From RI-153 sp963752935 (GTDB taxonomy: Bacteria; Chloroflexota; Anaerolineae; Caldilineales; Caldilineaceae), in the NCBI GenBank assembly GCA_963752935.1, contig CAVWAL010000024.1, forward strand, positions 62,001-126,000: a stretch of DNA of 64,000 bases. The letters are read 5' to 3'. A program made the translations under genes and the position numbers. Of the stretch, positions 27,987 to 34,984 are shown piece by piece. A model generated the notes under the pieces. The model was given only the letters and a program-made list of their open reading frames with translations. It was not told the DNA's origin and did no database searches. Within the stretch, counting starts at the first letter, position 1, and every line of letters begins with the position of its first letter.

Positions 27987-28048
27987 CTGAATAAAGAACA
28001 TCGTGGTCAAGGACGACGTCGTCCTTGACCACGATGTTCTTTATTCAG
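27987..28048. terminator. 62-bp perfect palindrome after the giant gene
   Basis: Two 31-bp arms (27987-28017 and 28018-28048) with no loop, beginning CTGAATAAAGAAC and meeting at GACGAC|GTCGTC. A transcript would form a very stable hairpin with U-rich flanks in both directions. It starts three bases after the stop codon and probably terminates the giant transcript. Confidence 0.75.
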
Positions 28049-28127
28049 AGGGAGCAGACCTTGGCGGTGGGGATCACCACACGCATTGACTCGTCCTTGT
28101 GCTATAATTCCGTGCCAGTCCTTGAGC

Positions 28128-28344
28128 GAGGTCATGGACGAAATCGGCACGCGAGCACAAGCAAGAGGACTCACGCCGGATATCCGAGAGGACTTACTGC
28201 GTAACGAGTAAGGCCAGGTTCGTCCTCGATACGAGTACAACGATTAGTGCCCTCTTGATGCCACGCTCGATTCCCCCTATCAAGAGATCGCCGTGTTCAA
28301 CCCACACGCGTTTCTCGTTGATCACGCTGACCCGGGATGAATGA
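28128..28344 (+). pseudogene. Remnant of a PIN-domain toxin-antitoxin pair
   Basis: 28128-28211 encodes the end of a small antitoxin: EVMDEIGTRAQARGLTPDI then REDLLRNE and a stop, a C-terminus typical of antitoxins paired with PIN toxins. Directly after it, 28210 onward reads KARFVLDTSTTISALLMPRSIP, the N-terminus of a PIN nuclease with its first catalytic Asp (Asp in VLD). The domain then stops. After about ten codons a second frame gives IAVFNPHAFLVDHADPG and a stop, the usual PIN C-terminus. About 90 residues between the two ends are missing, as is the antitoxin N-terminus. Both genes must be non-functional. Confidence 0.65.
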
Positions 28345-28438
28345 GGGCTGTTTGGCAAGCGTCAAAACCAAGAAAACGCACCGGGTACAAACCTATGACG
28401 TCAAGACCTTGTCACCGTATCGCTGAAGGCGGGATACC

Positions 28439-29191
28439 ATGGATCAATCCACTCTAGTCGGCCAACTCCGAGCGCTTGGGCTTCAGCGCGGTGACGTGGT
28501 CATGGTGCATTCGTCCTTCAAGGCGCTGGGGATTCAGGATCCTGAGCTGATCATCGGGGCGCTGCTGGAAACGTTGGGCAAAAACGGCACGTTGCTGATG
28601 CCCGCCCTGTCCTACAAGCAACAGCCGCCGCATGTTCATGACAGCAAGCGAACGCCGTCCTGTGTCGGGTTTCTACCAGAGTATTTTCGCCGACGTCCGG
28701 GGACAGTGCGCAGCCTGCATCCCACCCACTCCGTGTGTGGTGTGGGCGCGCAGGTATCGTCCTGGCTGGGCGACCACATCGAAGATAAGACACCATGCGG
28801 CCCACACTCACCCTTCTGCAAGCTATTGCACGCACCTGGCAAGATCCTCATGCTCGGCTGTGGATTGAAGCCGAACACGTCGATGCACGCGCTGGAAGAA
28901 CATGCGCCGCCACCCTATCTGTTCGCCGTGCCCCAGATCTATACCATCACCGACGCCGACGGGCGGACGTTTGAGAAAGAGTACACCCCGCACAACTTCC
29001 AGGGCGTGATTCAGCGTTATGACCGCATCGCCGATCTGCTCACCGGCTCGTCCATGTCACAAGGCGTGGTGGCGAATGCGTGCGCTTTTCTGATTCGGGG
29101 CGAGGCCTTGCTGGGCGCGCCGCTGGCTCGTCTGCAAGCGGAACCATTCTATTTTGTAGATCAAGCATGCAAGCATAGAACGGAAATGTAA
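28439..29191 (+). CDS. AAC(3)-family N-acetyltransferase
   Basis: 250 residues of the antibiotic N-acetyltransferase (aminoglycoside 3-N-acetyltransferase) family. GDVVMVHSSFKALG at residues 19-32, GTLLMPALSY, the LHPTHSVCGVG loop with family histidines, and GHxxxxPFCKL-like PHSPFCKLL are present. Relatives acetylate aminoglycosides using acetyl-CoA, but environmental members may act on other amines; resistance is not shown by sequence alone. It stands between the PIN remnant and higBA, in a strip of stress-type genes. Confidence 0.8.
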   Translation: MDQSTLVGQLRALGLQRGDVVMVHSSFKALGIQDPELIIGALLETLGKNGTLLMPALSYKQQPPHVHDSKRTPSCVGFLPEYFRRRPGTVRSLHPTHSVCGVGAQVSSWLGDHIEDKTPCGPHSPFCKLLHAPGKILMLGCGLKPNTSMHALEEHAPPPYLFAVPQIYTITDADGRTFEKEYTPHNFQGVIQRYDRIADLLTGSSMSQGVVANACAFLIRGEALLGAPLARLQAEPFYFVDQACKHRTEM

Positions 29192-29227
29192 CCGAACAGG
29201 TTGCATAACGAGAATATATAGGTTACA
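29187..29227 (+). promoter_or_regulatory. Candidate higBA operator
   Basis: TGTAACC (29187-29193) and GGTTACA (29221-29227) form a 7-bp inverted repeat in the 44-base gap before higB; the left half overlaps the stop of the preceding gene. AGAATATATA between them could hold a -10. HigA-type antitoxins usually bind such dyads to autorepress. Confidence 0.4.
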
Positions 29228-29235
29228 CTCCGCAT

Positions 29236-29514
29236 ATGATCAAGAGTTTCGCCCATAAAGGTCTAGAGAACTTCTTTCTGACCGGCAGCAATGCAGGCAT
29301 TCAGCCGCAGCACGCAAAACGGTTGCGGCTGGTTCTTGCACAACTACATCAAGCCAGAACGATCACAGATATGAACATCCCAACGTTGCGGCTGCATGAG
29401 TTGAAGGGCGATAGAAAAGGTACCTGGTCAGTAACGGTACAAGCCAACTGGCGTATCACGTTCCGCTTTGTCGAGGGCGATGCAGAAGTTGTGAATTATG
29501 AAGACTATCACTGA
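29236..29514 (+). CDS. higB: HigB-type toxin (RelE superfamily)
   Basis: A 92-residue ribosome-dependent mRNA interferase of the plasmid maintenance killer family. MIKSFAHKGLENFF at the start, LHQARTITDMNIPTLRLHELKGDRKG in two adjacent pieces (LHQARTITDMNIP; TLRLHELKGDRKG), and WSVTVQANWRITFRF at the end are the family pattern. Toxin-first order with an XRE antitoxin 11 bases downstream confirms higBA. No strong ribosome site is visible before the ATG. Confidence 0.9.
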   Translation: MIKSFAHKGLENFFLTGSNAGIQPQHAKRLRLVLAQLHQARTITDMNIPTLRLHELKGDRKGTWSVTVQANWRITFRFVEGDAEVVNYEDYH

Positions 29515-29525
29515 GGTGAATTGCG

Positions 29526-29810
29526 ATGAAGATGTACAATCCCCCCCATCCAGGCGAAGTTATCAAAGGGCTATGGCTTGACCCGATTGGCGCCAGCATC
29601 ACCGACGCCGCGCAAGCGCTGGGGGTCAGCCGCAAGACCTTGTCGAAAATCGTGAATGGCAAAGGTAGCATCACACCTGAAATGGCAGTTCGCCTGTCTA
29701 TTGCCCTTGGCGGCAGCCCAGAAAGCTGGTTAGGACATCAGGCAGCCTATGATCTATGGCAGATTGAGCAGCATCAAGATAGTCTCGATGCAGTACCGTT
29801 GTCGGTTTGA
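29526..29810 (+). CDS. higA: HigA-type antitoxin (XRE family)
   Basis: A 94-residue antitoxin. MYNPPHPGEVIKGLWLDP opens it, and the helix-turn-helix is ITDAAQALGVSRKTLSKIVN with GKGSITPEMAVRLSIALGGS after it, the VapI/HigA signature. It neutralises HigB and should repress the operon from the upstream dyad. The ATG follows GAGGTGA. The pair looks complete and intact. Confidence 0.92.
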   Translation: MKMYNPPHPGEVIKGLWLDPIGASITDAAQALGVSRKTLSKIVNGKGSITPEMAVRLSIALGGSPESWLGHQAAYDLWQIEQHQDSLDAVPLSV

Positions 29811-29955
29811 CTCGAAACAGCAGAAAATCAGCCGGTAATTCCCGATCTTCCCTCCACCGGGTCTCTATGAAAGAGGGCAGCGGAACACTGAGTACGATAG
29901 GGCGCGGTATCAGCTATTTTGATATGCCCGGTCATCACTACAACGAGGAACAGCC

Positions 29956-30099
29956 ATGATCCCCCATTTAGATTCTGCCGTCGCCGCTTCTCAACCCGAC
30001 GCACCGACGCCTTCGGCGCGTCAGTTGCGCAGGTATCGGCGCGACTTCTACGGCTTTTTGCACTTCTCCACGGATACGTCTACCGATGCTCTCTGTTGA
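29956..30099 (+). pseudogene. N-terminal stub of an alpha-L-fucosidase (GH29)-like gene
   Basis: A 47-residue reading frame with its own GAGGA ribosome site. It contains PTPSARQLRRYRRDFYGFLHFSTDTSTD, given here as PTPSARQLRRYRRDF and YGFLHFSTDTSTD. GH29 fucosidases commonly begin with a PTPRQL...FYAFxHFxxNTFTDREWG segment, so this looks like that N-terminus cut off where the catalytic domain should begin. The frame stops 14 bases into the next gene, which may therefore borrow its translation. An unrelated small peptide gene is possible. Confidence 0.5.
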
Positions 30100-30376
30100 A
30101 TTCAGTGGCGAGATCTGGTATTGGCGCGGCCCCGCGCCCTGGTTCTTTGTGACAGTGCCGGCCGAGGAGAGCAGCCAGATCAAAGCGGTTTCCAGTCTGG
30201 TCACCTATGGCTGGGGCGTGATCCCGGTGCAGGTTCAGATCGGCAAAACCAGGTGGCGGACGTCCTTGTTTCCTAAAGAGGAGCGCTACCTTGTGCCCAT
30301 CAAAGCCGGTGTGCGTAAAGCCGAAACGCTCGAAGAAGGCGATATCGTCACAATTCAGCTTGATGTCCACCTATAG
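30086..30376 (+). CDS. DUF1905 domain protein
   Basis: A 96-residue protein: FSGEIWYWRGPAPWFFVTVP, then YGWGVIPVQVQIGKTRWRTSLFP and an end at LEEGDIVTIQLDVHL. This is the DUF1905 beta-barrel pattern in full length. Its function is unknown; relatives are often fused to or beside bacteriocin-protection (YdeI-type) domains. There is no ribosome site of its own, and it overlaps the fucosidase stub by 14 bases, so coupled translation is likely. Confidence 0.75.
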   Translation: MLSVEFSGEIWYWRGPAPWFFVTVPAEESSQIKAVSSLVTYGWGVIPVQVQIGKTRWRTSLFPKEERYLVPIKAGVRKAETLEEGDIVTIQLDVHL

Positions 30377-30385
30377 CTCGACAAA

Positions 30386-30526
30386 ATGAGGAACATGATG
30401 ACGATCATCGACAACCAAATGCTATGGCGACAGTTTGCTGTGGCGATCGACTCGCTTGGCGCTGCGCTGCGAAGCTGTCCATCTGCACAACTGCACCTCT
30501 TCCTGGGGCAGCAGGTAACGTCATAG
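30386..30526 (+). pseudogene. Internally deleted DinB-family gene remnant
   Basis: A 46-residue frame. MTIIDNQMLWRQFAVAID and SLGAALRSCP match the usual first helix of DinB/DUF664 proteins (WRQFxAAIDxLxxALxxCPDxLW). It then jumps to AQLHLFLGQQVTS, which resembles the family's C-terminal end (HAAQLNLFLGQ). About 100 residues with the metal-binding histidines are missing, so it cannot be functional. It is on the same strand as its neighbours and has no separate promoter. Confidence 0.55.
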
Positions 30527-30555
30527 ACTGATTCATCACAGATTGAAGGCACTGC

Positions 30556-31260
30556 ATGAGCATCAAACGCAACGCTGTACAGCAGGACCGCTTTGGCGGA
30601 GATTTTGACAGCACCAATCTTGATCTGCTTCTAGCCGTTGTCATTGCACTAGGACTTCCGTTTGCGGCAGCCCAATTGTTTACTCTCACCGGCGGGGCCG
30701 CCACCAGTCTGATCCTCTACTACGGCGTTTGCTCCCTGCTGGTGGTACGCTGGCGCAAAGGAACGCTCGACTACCGTTGGCCGCGCCCCTGGCCATGGAA
30801 GTGGTTCCTCCTCTGTCTGCCTGTGCCGCTGGCATTGGCCGTCACCAACTGGGGAACGCCGCCTGCCGGCAATGCATCGACGGCAGGATTCTTGATCACC
30901 CTGATCGGCTGGTCTCTGCTCAACGGTGCTCTGGAACACCTGAGTTGGTTCTACGTGCTGGACGCCTGGCGCAACCGCTGGCGGGCGGGGACGCTACGCT
31001 GGGTCGGCCTGACCGTGGGCGTGCTTCTGCTGCTGGCCTTCGTTGCCTTGATCCACGCGCTGTTCTGGCTGCTATTCTTGCCCACAGCCAAGCCGAGCGC
31101 CTGGTCGTGGGCGGCGGTGCCGCTCAACATGCTCTTGTTGGGGACGTATACCTTACTCTACTATCGTTCGCGCTCAATGTGGCCCGTTTTTGTCGTACAT
31201 GCGCTGGCGGACATTCAACTGGTGGCGCTGGCCTACTACTCGATCTTGCCTGCACTGTGA
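30556..31260 (+). CDS. Multi-pass membrane protein, possibly CPBP-like
   Basis: 234 residues with about six hydrophobic helices (for example LLLAVVIALGLPFAAAQLF and VGVLLLLAFVALIHALFWLL). The segment LLNGALEHLSWFYVLDAW followed later by FVVHALADIQLVALAYY resembles the arrangement of CPBP (CAAX-protease/bacteriocin-processing) proteins, but the usual EE pair is replaced by LE and the metal site is doubtful. A membrane role is sure, protease activity is not. It is 15 bases upstream of the PemK-like toxin gene. Confidence 0.65.
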   Translation: MSIKRNAVQQDRFGGDFDSTNLDLLLAVVIALGLPFAAAQLFTLTGGAATSLILYYGVCSLLVVRWRKGTLDYRWPRPWPWKWFLLCLPVPLALAVTNWGTPPAGNASTAGFLITLIGWSLLNGALEHLSWFYVLDAWRNRWRAGTLRWVGLTVGVLLLLAFVALIHALFWLLFLPTAKPSAWSWAAVPLNMLLLGTYTLLYYRSRSMWPVFVVHALADIQLVALAYYSILPAL

Positions 31261-31274
31261 AATCGGACGGCAAC

Positions 31275-31649
31275 ATGCCTATCAACCAGGGTGACATTTA
31301 TTGGCTGAACCCGGATCCATCGAGAACACCGGAAAGCGATTACGCACATCCTCACGTCGTCATCCAGGACGACGTGATTAACCACAGCCGCGTCTCTACG
31401 CTGGTTGTCTGTGCGTTGACGTCAAACCTTCAGCGCAGGACGGAACCCGGCAACGTGCTGCTTGATCCCGGTGAAGGCAACTTACCCAAACAAAGCGTTG
31501 TCGTGGTGTCGCAGGTGGACTCGGTAGAAAAAACGCAATTGGGAGAATACATCGGTTCACTGGGTGTGCAGCGCATCTCGCAGATCTTGGCCGGCATGCG
31601 CTTTCAACAGACATCATTTTTTACGCGACAAACTGAAACTGACCCTTGA
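31275..31649 (+). CDS. PemK/MazF-type mRNA interferase toxin, no visible antitoxin
   Basis: A 124-residue toxin of the PemK/MazF barrel: INQGDIYWLNPDPSRTPESD, HPHVVIQDDVINHSR, STLVVCALTSNL and VVVVSQVDSVEK. These cover the RNA-binding and catalytic strands, so activity is plausible. MazF-like toxins normally follow a small antitoxin gene, but the upstream neighbour is a membrane protein and the next gene is DUF1697. The start is the ATG at 31275; longer frames upstream run through the membrane-protein gene. Confidence 0.85.
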   Translation: MPINQGDIYWLNPDPSRTPESDYAHPHVVIQDDVINHSRVSTLVVCALTSNLQRRTEPGNVLLDPGEGNLPKQSVVVVSQVDSVEKTQLGEYIGSLGVQRISQILAGMRFQQTSFFTRQTETDP

Positions 31650-31659
31650 AGGAAACACT

Positions 31660-32187
31660 GTGAATACCTACATTGCCCTTTTTCGAGGCATCAATGTCGG
31701 CGGGAACAACATCCTGCCCATGAAGGAGCTTGTTGCTATTCTGGAAAGTCTGGGTTATATGAATGTCAAGACCTACATTCAGAGTGGCAACGCGGTCTTC
31801 TCCACCGAGGAAGACGGTACAGACAGACTTGCCCAAGAGATAAGCGCCAAGATCCAGGCAAGCCACGGCTTTCAGCCGAAAGTATTGTTGTTGAGCGTAT
31901 CCGAATTCAAGGACGCGTTTGCGAATAGCCCTTTTGAAACCACAGAGGGAAAGGCGCTGCACTTCTACTTTTTGGCGTCTACGCCGGCAAAACCTGACAT
32001 AGACGGGATGGAGAAGCTGAAATCCGACACTGAAGCCTTCATGCTCGATAAAAAGGTCTTCTATCTGTATGCACCCAATGGCGTCGGTCGTTCGAAACTG
32101 GCAGCCAAAGTCGAACAACTGCTTGGGGTTGCGGCGACGGCACGTAACTTAAACACAGTTCAAAAATTGCTCACACTGGTCGATTGA
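31660..32187 (+). CDS. DUF1697 family protein
   Basis: 175 residues. NTYIALFRGINVGGNNILPMKEL followed by LGYMNVKTYIQSGNAVF is the full DUF1697 opening, and the C-terminus GRSKLAAKVEQLLGVAATARNLNTV (written here as GRSKLAAKVEQLLG, ATARNLNTV) also matches. No biochemical role is established for the family. The GTG at 31660 follows AAGGAAA and is the only start near the conserved N-terminus. It lies in a tight series of co-oriented small genes. Confidence 0.85.
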   Translation: MNTYIALFRGINVGGNNILPMKELVAILESLGYMNVKTYIQSGNAVFSTEEDGTDRLAQEISAKIQASHGFQPKVLLLSVSEFKDAFANSPFETTEGKALHFYFLASTPAKPDIDGMEKLKSDTEAFMLDKKVFYLYAPNGVGRSKLAAKVEQLLGVAATARNLNTVQKLLTLVD

Positions 32188-32190
32188 GAC

Positions 32191-32661
32191 ATGGACACAA
32201 CCCACATCCGCTTCCGACAAGCAGACAAAGAAGATCTCCCGGCCATCGTCCGCATGCTGGCCGACGATGCCCTGGGGGCGAAGCGCGAACGCTACAGCGA
32301 TCCGCTACCCGAGGAGTACTACCGTGCGTTCGACGCCATTGAAGCCGATCCCAATAACGAACTCATTGTCGTCGAAGACGCAAATGGAACGGTGATTGGT
32401 ACACTGCAATTGACCTTCCTACCCGGCATTAGCCACCGCGGTGCATGGCGCGCCCAGATCGAAGGCGTGCGTGTGTCTGCCGAAGTCCGATCGAGCGGCA
32501 TTGGGCGCAAGATGATTCTTTGGGCAATTGAACGCGCCAGAGAGCGAGGCTGCCCTATGGTGCAGCTCACGTCAGACAAGTCGCGGGTCGACGCCATCCG
32601 TTTCTATGAGAAACTCGGCTTCGTGGCCTCGCATCAAGGGCTCAAATTTCGCATAGAATAG
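32191..32661 (+). CDS. GNAT-family N-acetyltransferase
   Basis: 156 residues. It opens IRFRQADKEDLPAIVRMLADD; the acetyl-CoA loop is VSAEVRSSGIGRKMILWAIE, and SRVDAIRFYEKLGFVASHQGLK is the standard C-terminal part. The domain is complete. The substrate is unknown. It starts three bases after the DUF1697 stop, suggesting one transcript. Confidence 0.88.
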   Translation: MDTTHIRFRQADKEDLPAIVRMLADDALGAKRERYSDPLPEEYYRAFDAIEADPNNELIVVEDANGTVIGTLQLTFLPGISHRGAWRAQIEGVRVSAEVRSSGIGRKMILWAIERARERGCPMVQLTSDKSRVDAIRFYEKLGFVASHQGLKFRIE

Positions 32662-32671
32662 GAGACCAACT

Positions 32672-33385
32672 ATGGCACAAGCCGGTATGCACGCATTGGT
32701 TGGTATCGCCACCCGCAGTGTCGCTCCTAAACGGGATTGGCTGCTGCTCGGGATCGTCCTCGGCAATCTCTTCCCTGACCTCGACAATTACGCAGTCGCG
32801 GTTGCCACTGTCGCAAAAATGGATACACACGGTCTGCACCGCACCTTTACCCACAGTCTGCTTGGGATGCTCAGCGCGGTGCTGATCTTTTACATCATTG
32901 CGTCCATACGCCGACAACCGCGCTGGACCAATCTGGGCATCGGCTTAGGGTTGGGCATCGGCATGCATATTTTGCTCGATCTGCTGCTCTGGTTTAACGG
33001 TGTAGAATTGCTGTGGCCTTTTGGTGGGTGGGTCAACTTTTGGGCAGACGCTGCCCCACCGGTCTGGTTCATGCAGTTGATGGATCCGGCTGAATTCCTC
33101 TTCTTTGCCCTCTATTTTGTCTGGCTGGGCAAAGCAGCCCAGGACCAGCACACCGACCTGCCGTTTCTAAAGACCTTGCGTTGGTGGACGCTTGCGATGG
33201 TGGCTCTGTCGATTCTCTTTCTGCCGCTGGTTTTGGCCACCAATTCGACCTACTATACCGTGTATGGTCTGGCCTATCTGGTTTCGCTCACCGTCGCCTT
33301 TGTGATCACCGTTCGTATGCGGCATACTCTGGAATTCCAACAAATTCGCCCCAATCGACGGCCAGGACTGTCGCAAGCGACATGA
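32672..33385 (+). CDS. Membrane-bound metal-dependent hydrolase (YdjM/DUF457 family)
   Basis: 237 residues. The start AQAGMHALVGIATRS, then GNLFPDLDNYA and HRTFTHSLLGM provide the His/Asp set of the YdjM family. Four or five membrane helices follow (LGLGIGMHILLDLLLWF contains another ligand His). The natural substrate is unknown. AGGAG precedes the ATG. Its stop overlaps the next start in ATGA, so the two are translationally coupled. Confidence 0.82.
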   Translation: MAQAGMHALVGIATRSVAPKRDWLLLGIVLGNLFPDLDNYAVAVATVAKMDTHGLHRTFTHSLLGMLSAVLIFYIIASIRRQPRWTNLGIGLGLGIGMHILLDLLLWFNGVELLWPFGGWVNFWADAAPPVWFMQLMDPAEFLFFALYFVWLGKAAQDQHTDLPFLKTLRWWTLAMVALSILFLPLVLATNSTYYTVYGLAYLVSLTVAFVITVRMRHTLEFQQIRPNRRPGLSQAT

Positions 33386-33843
33386 ATCCGATCCGATTTC
33401 ATTGCACTCGGGTGATTCCTGCATCGGCAAATGTCATCAGCGCCGAGATCGCCAATGTGGCAAATTGGAGCCAGTTCAGCGGTTATGGCCTGCTGCCCGG
33501 CATCCATCAGGCGGAGTACGAAATCCGCACCGCCGACATGGTCGGCTCGCGCATCCGTGTGCACAACACCGACGGCTCCGGTCACGTCGAGGAGATCGTG
33601 CGCTGGGTACCCGGTCAGGAAGTCGTCATGAAGCTGCACGAATTCACTCCGCCGCTCTCTTTACTGGCGAGCCATTTCAGCGAAGAATGGACATTCACGG
33701 CGACGCAGCAGGGGACGGAGGTCAAGCGTAGCTTTCAGCTTCATTCGGTGCGCCCTGCTACGCGTCCCCTGTTGTGGATGATTTCGTTGTTATTTCGGCG
33801 GGCGATTGCCCAGCATCTCAAACGGATGGCTTCAGTAAGTTGA
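33382..33843 (+). CDS. SRPBCC-family protein
   Basis: 153 residues with the START-like/polyketide-cyclase pattern: ISAEIANVANWSQFSGYGLLPG, a central VEEIVRWVPGQEVVMKLHEF and a C-terminal helix RRAIAQHLKRMASV. The fold binds hydrophobic ligands; no specific role is seen. It overlaps the preceding membrane hydrolase gene by four bases. Confidence 0.78.
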   Translation: MNPIRFHCTRVIPASANVISAEIANVANWSQFSGYGLLPGIHQAEYEIRTADMVGSRIRVHNTDGSGHVEEIVRWVPGQEVVMKLHEFTPPLSLLASHFSEEWTFTATQQGTEVKRSFQLHSVRPATRPLLWMISLLFRRAIAQHLKRMASVS

Positions 33844-33999
33844 TAGCAGGATACAGCCTCGGACTACGTACACCTCTTTTCCTCTCTCCTTGCGCCCACC
33901 ATCGTACAAAATTCCATATTGACCCTACAAAACAGTGCATGAAATGTCGGACTGACATGGTTACTTTGTCGTATGCTATGCATGAAAGGAGGTCAGAAC

Positions 34000-34872
34000 T
34001 TGGATTCTCTTGCAAGCATGAATCAGGCATTGGCCTACATTGAAGACAACCTTACCGAAGATATTGACTTCAAGCAGGTTGAGAGGCTGGCGCTATGCTC
34101 AGAGTATCACTTTCGGCGGATGTTCTCGTTCCTCGCCGGCGTGTCGCTCTCAGAATATGTCCGGCGCAGACGGTTGACGCTGGCTGCCTTTGATCTGCTC
34201 CACAGCGATATGACGGTGATAGAGGCGGCGTTCAAGTATGCATACAACTCGCCGGACTCCTTCACACGAGCCTTTCACAGTTTGCATGGGGTAACGCCGA
34301 CAGAGGCCCGCAGCAGTGGACGGCCCCTGAAAGCGTATCCGGCGATGACGTTTCAGTTAACAGTCAAAGGAGGAGTGGAGATGAAGTATCGTATTGTAGA
34401 AAAAGTAGGCTTTCGCATTGTCGGCCTCGCAAAGCGGGTGCCATTGATCTATGAGGGCGTAAACCCCGAAATTGCTGCTATGTGGCAAAGCCTGGATGCA
34501 GAAATGATCGGCAGACTCAAGGCGCTTTCCAACACTGAGCCGATGGGGATGATCAGCGCGTCGACTAATTTCTCCGAAGGCAGAAAAGATGGTGGCGAAC
34601 TCGATCACTATATCGGTATTGCCACCACACAGGATCCCCCAGGCGATCTGGCGCGGCTCGAAGTGCCGGCGTCGGTCTGGGCTGTCTTCGAGTCTATTGG
34701 CCCGTTCCCCGAAACGCTGCAAAACATCTGGGGGCGGATTTATTCGGAGTGGTTTCCTTCGTCCAACTATCAGCAGGTGCAGGGACCCGAGATCTTGTGG
34801 AACGAAAACAAGGATGTGGGCTCGCCCGTTTTTCACAGCGAGATCTGGATTCCGGTGGCCAAGAAAGGATAG
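34000..34872 (+). CDS. AraC-family regulator with GyrI-like ligand domain
   Basis: 290 residues. The AraC helix-turn-helix pair comes first (EDIDFKQVERLALCSEYHFRRMF; VIEAAFKYAYNSPDSFTRAF), then from about residue 128 a GyrI-like/SOUL-type small-molecule domain (VGFRIVGLAKRVPLIYEG to HSEIWIPVAKKG). This is the architecture of Rob/BmrR-type multidrug and stress regulators. The start is the TTG at 34000, because AAAGGAGGT lies seven bases before it; the ATG at 33973 would put that perfect ribosome site inside the gene. Confidence 0.88.
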   Translation: MDSLASMNQALAYIEDNLTEDIDFKQVERLALCSEYHFRRMFSFLAGVSLSEYVRRRRLTLAAFDLLHSDMTVIEAAFKYAYNSPDSFTRAFHSLHGVTPTEARSSGRPLKAYPAMTFQLTVKGGVEMKYRIVEKVGFRIVGLAKRVPLIYEGVNPEIAAMWQSLDAEMIGRLKALSNTEPMGMISASTNFSEGRKDGGELDHYIGIATTQDPPGDLARLEVPASVWAVFESIGPFPETLQNIWGRIYSEWFPSSNYQQVQGPEILWNENKDVGSPVFHSEIWIPVAKKG

Positions 34873-34900
34873 CCGCACACAAAAGGTTGCCAGGATCGCT

Positions 34901-34937
34901 CTTCTCCCCTAGAATACCCTGCAGTCCAGGGGAGAAG
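34901..34937. promoter_or_regulatory. Inverted repeat upstream of the LuxR/MalT gene
   Basis: CTTCTCCCCT (34901-34910) and AGGGGAGAAG (34928-34937), perfect 10-bp arms around 17 bases, in the 112-base gap between the AraC-type gene and the LuxR/MalT gene. There is no T-run, so an operator or 5' leader stem is likelier than a terminator. Confidence 0.4.
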
Positions 34938-34984
34938 ACGATCAAGCCACCTGTCGTTTGTAAGACTGGATCCGGAAAGACGCC

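Noticed and set aside
28095..28112. TATAAT-containing promoter before the PIN remnant
   Set aside because: The only TTGACT is 11 bases away, too close for a sigma-70 pair; kept out of the feature list.
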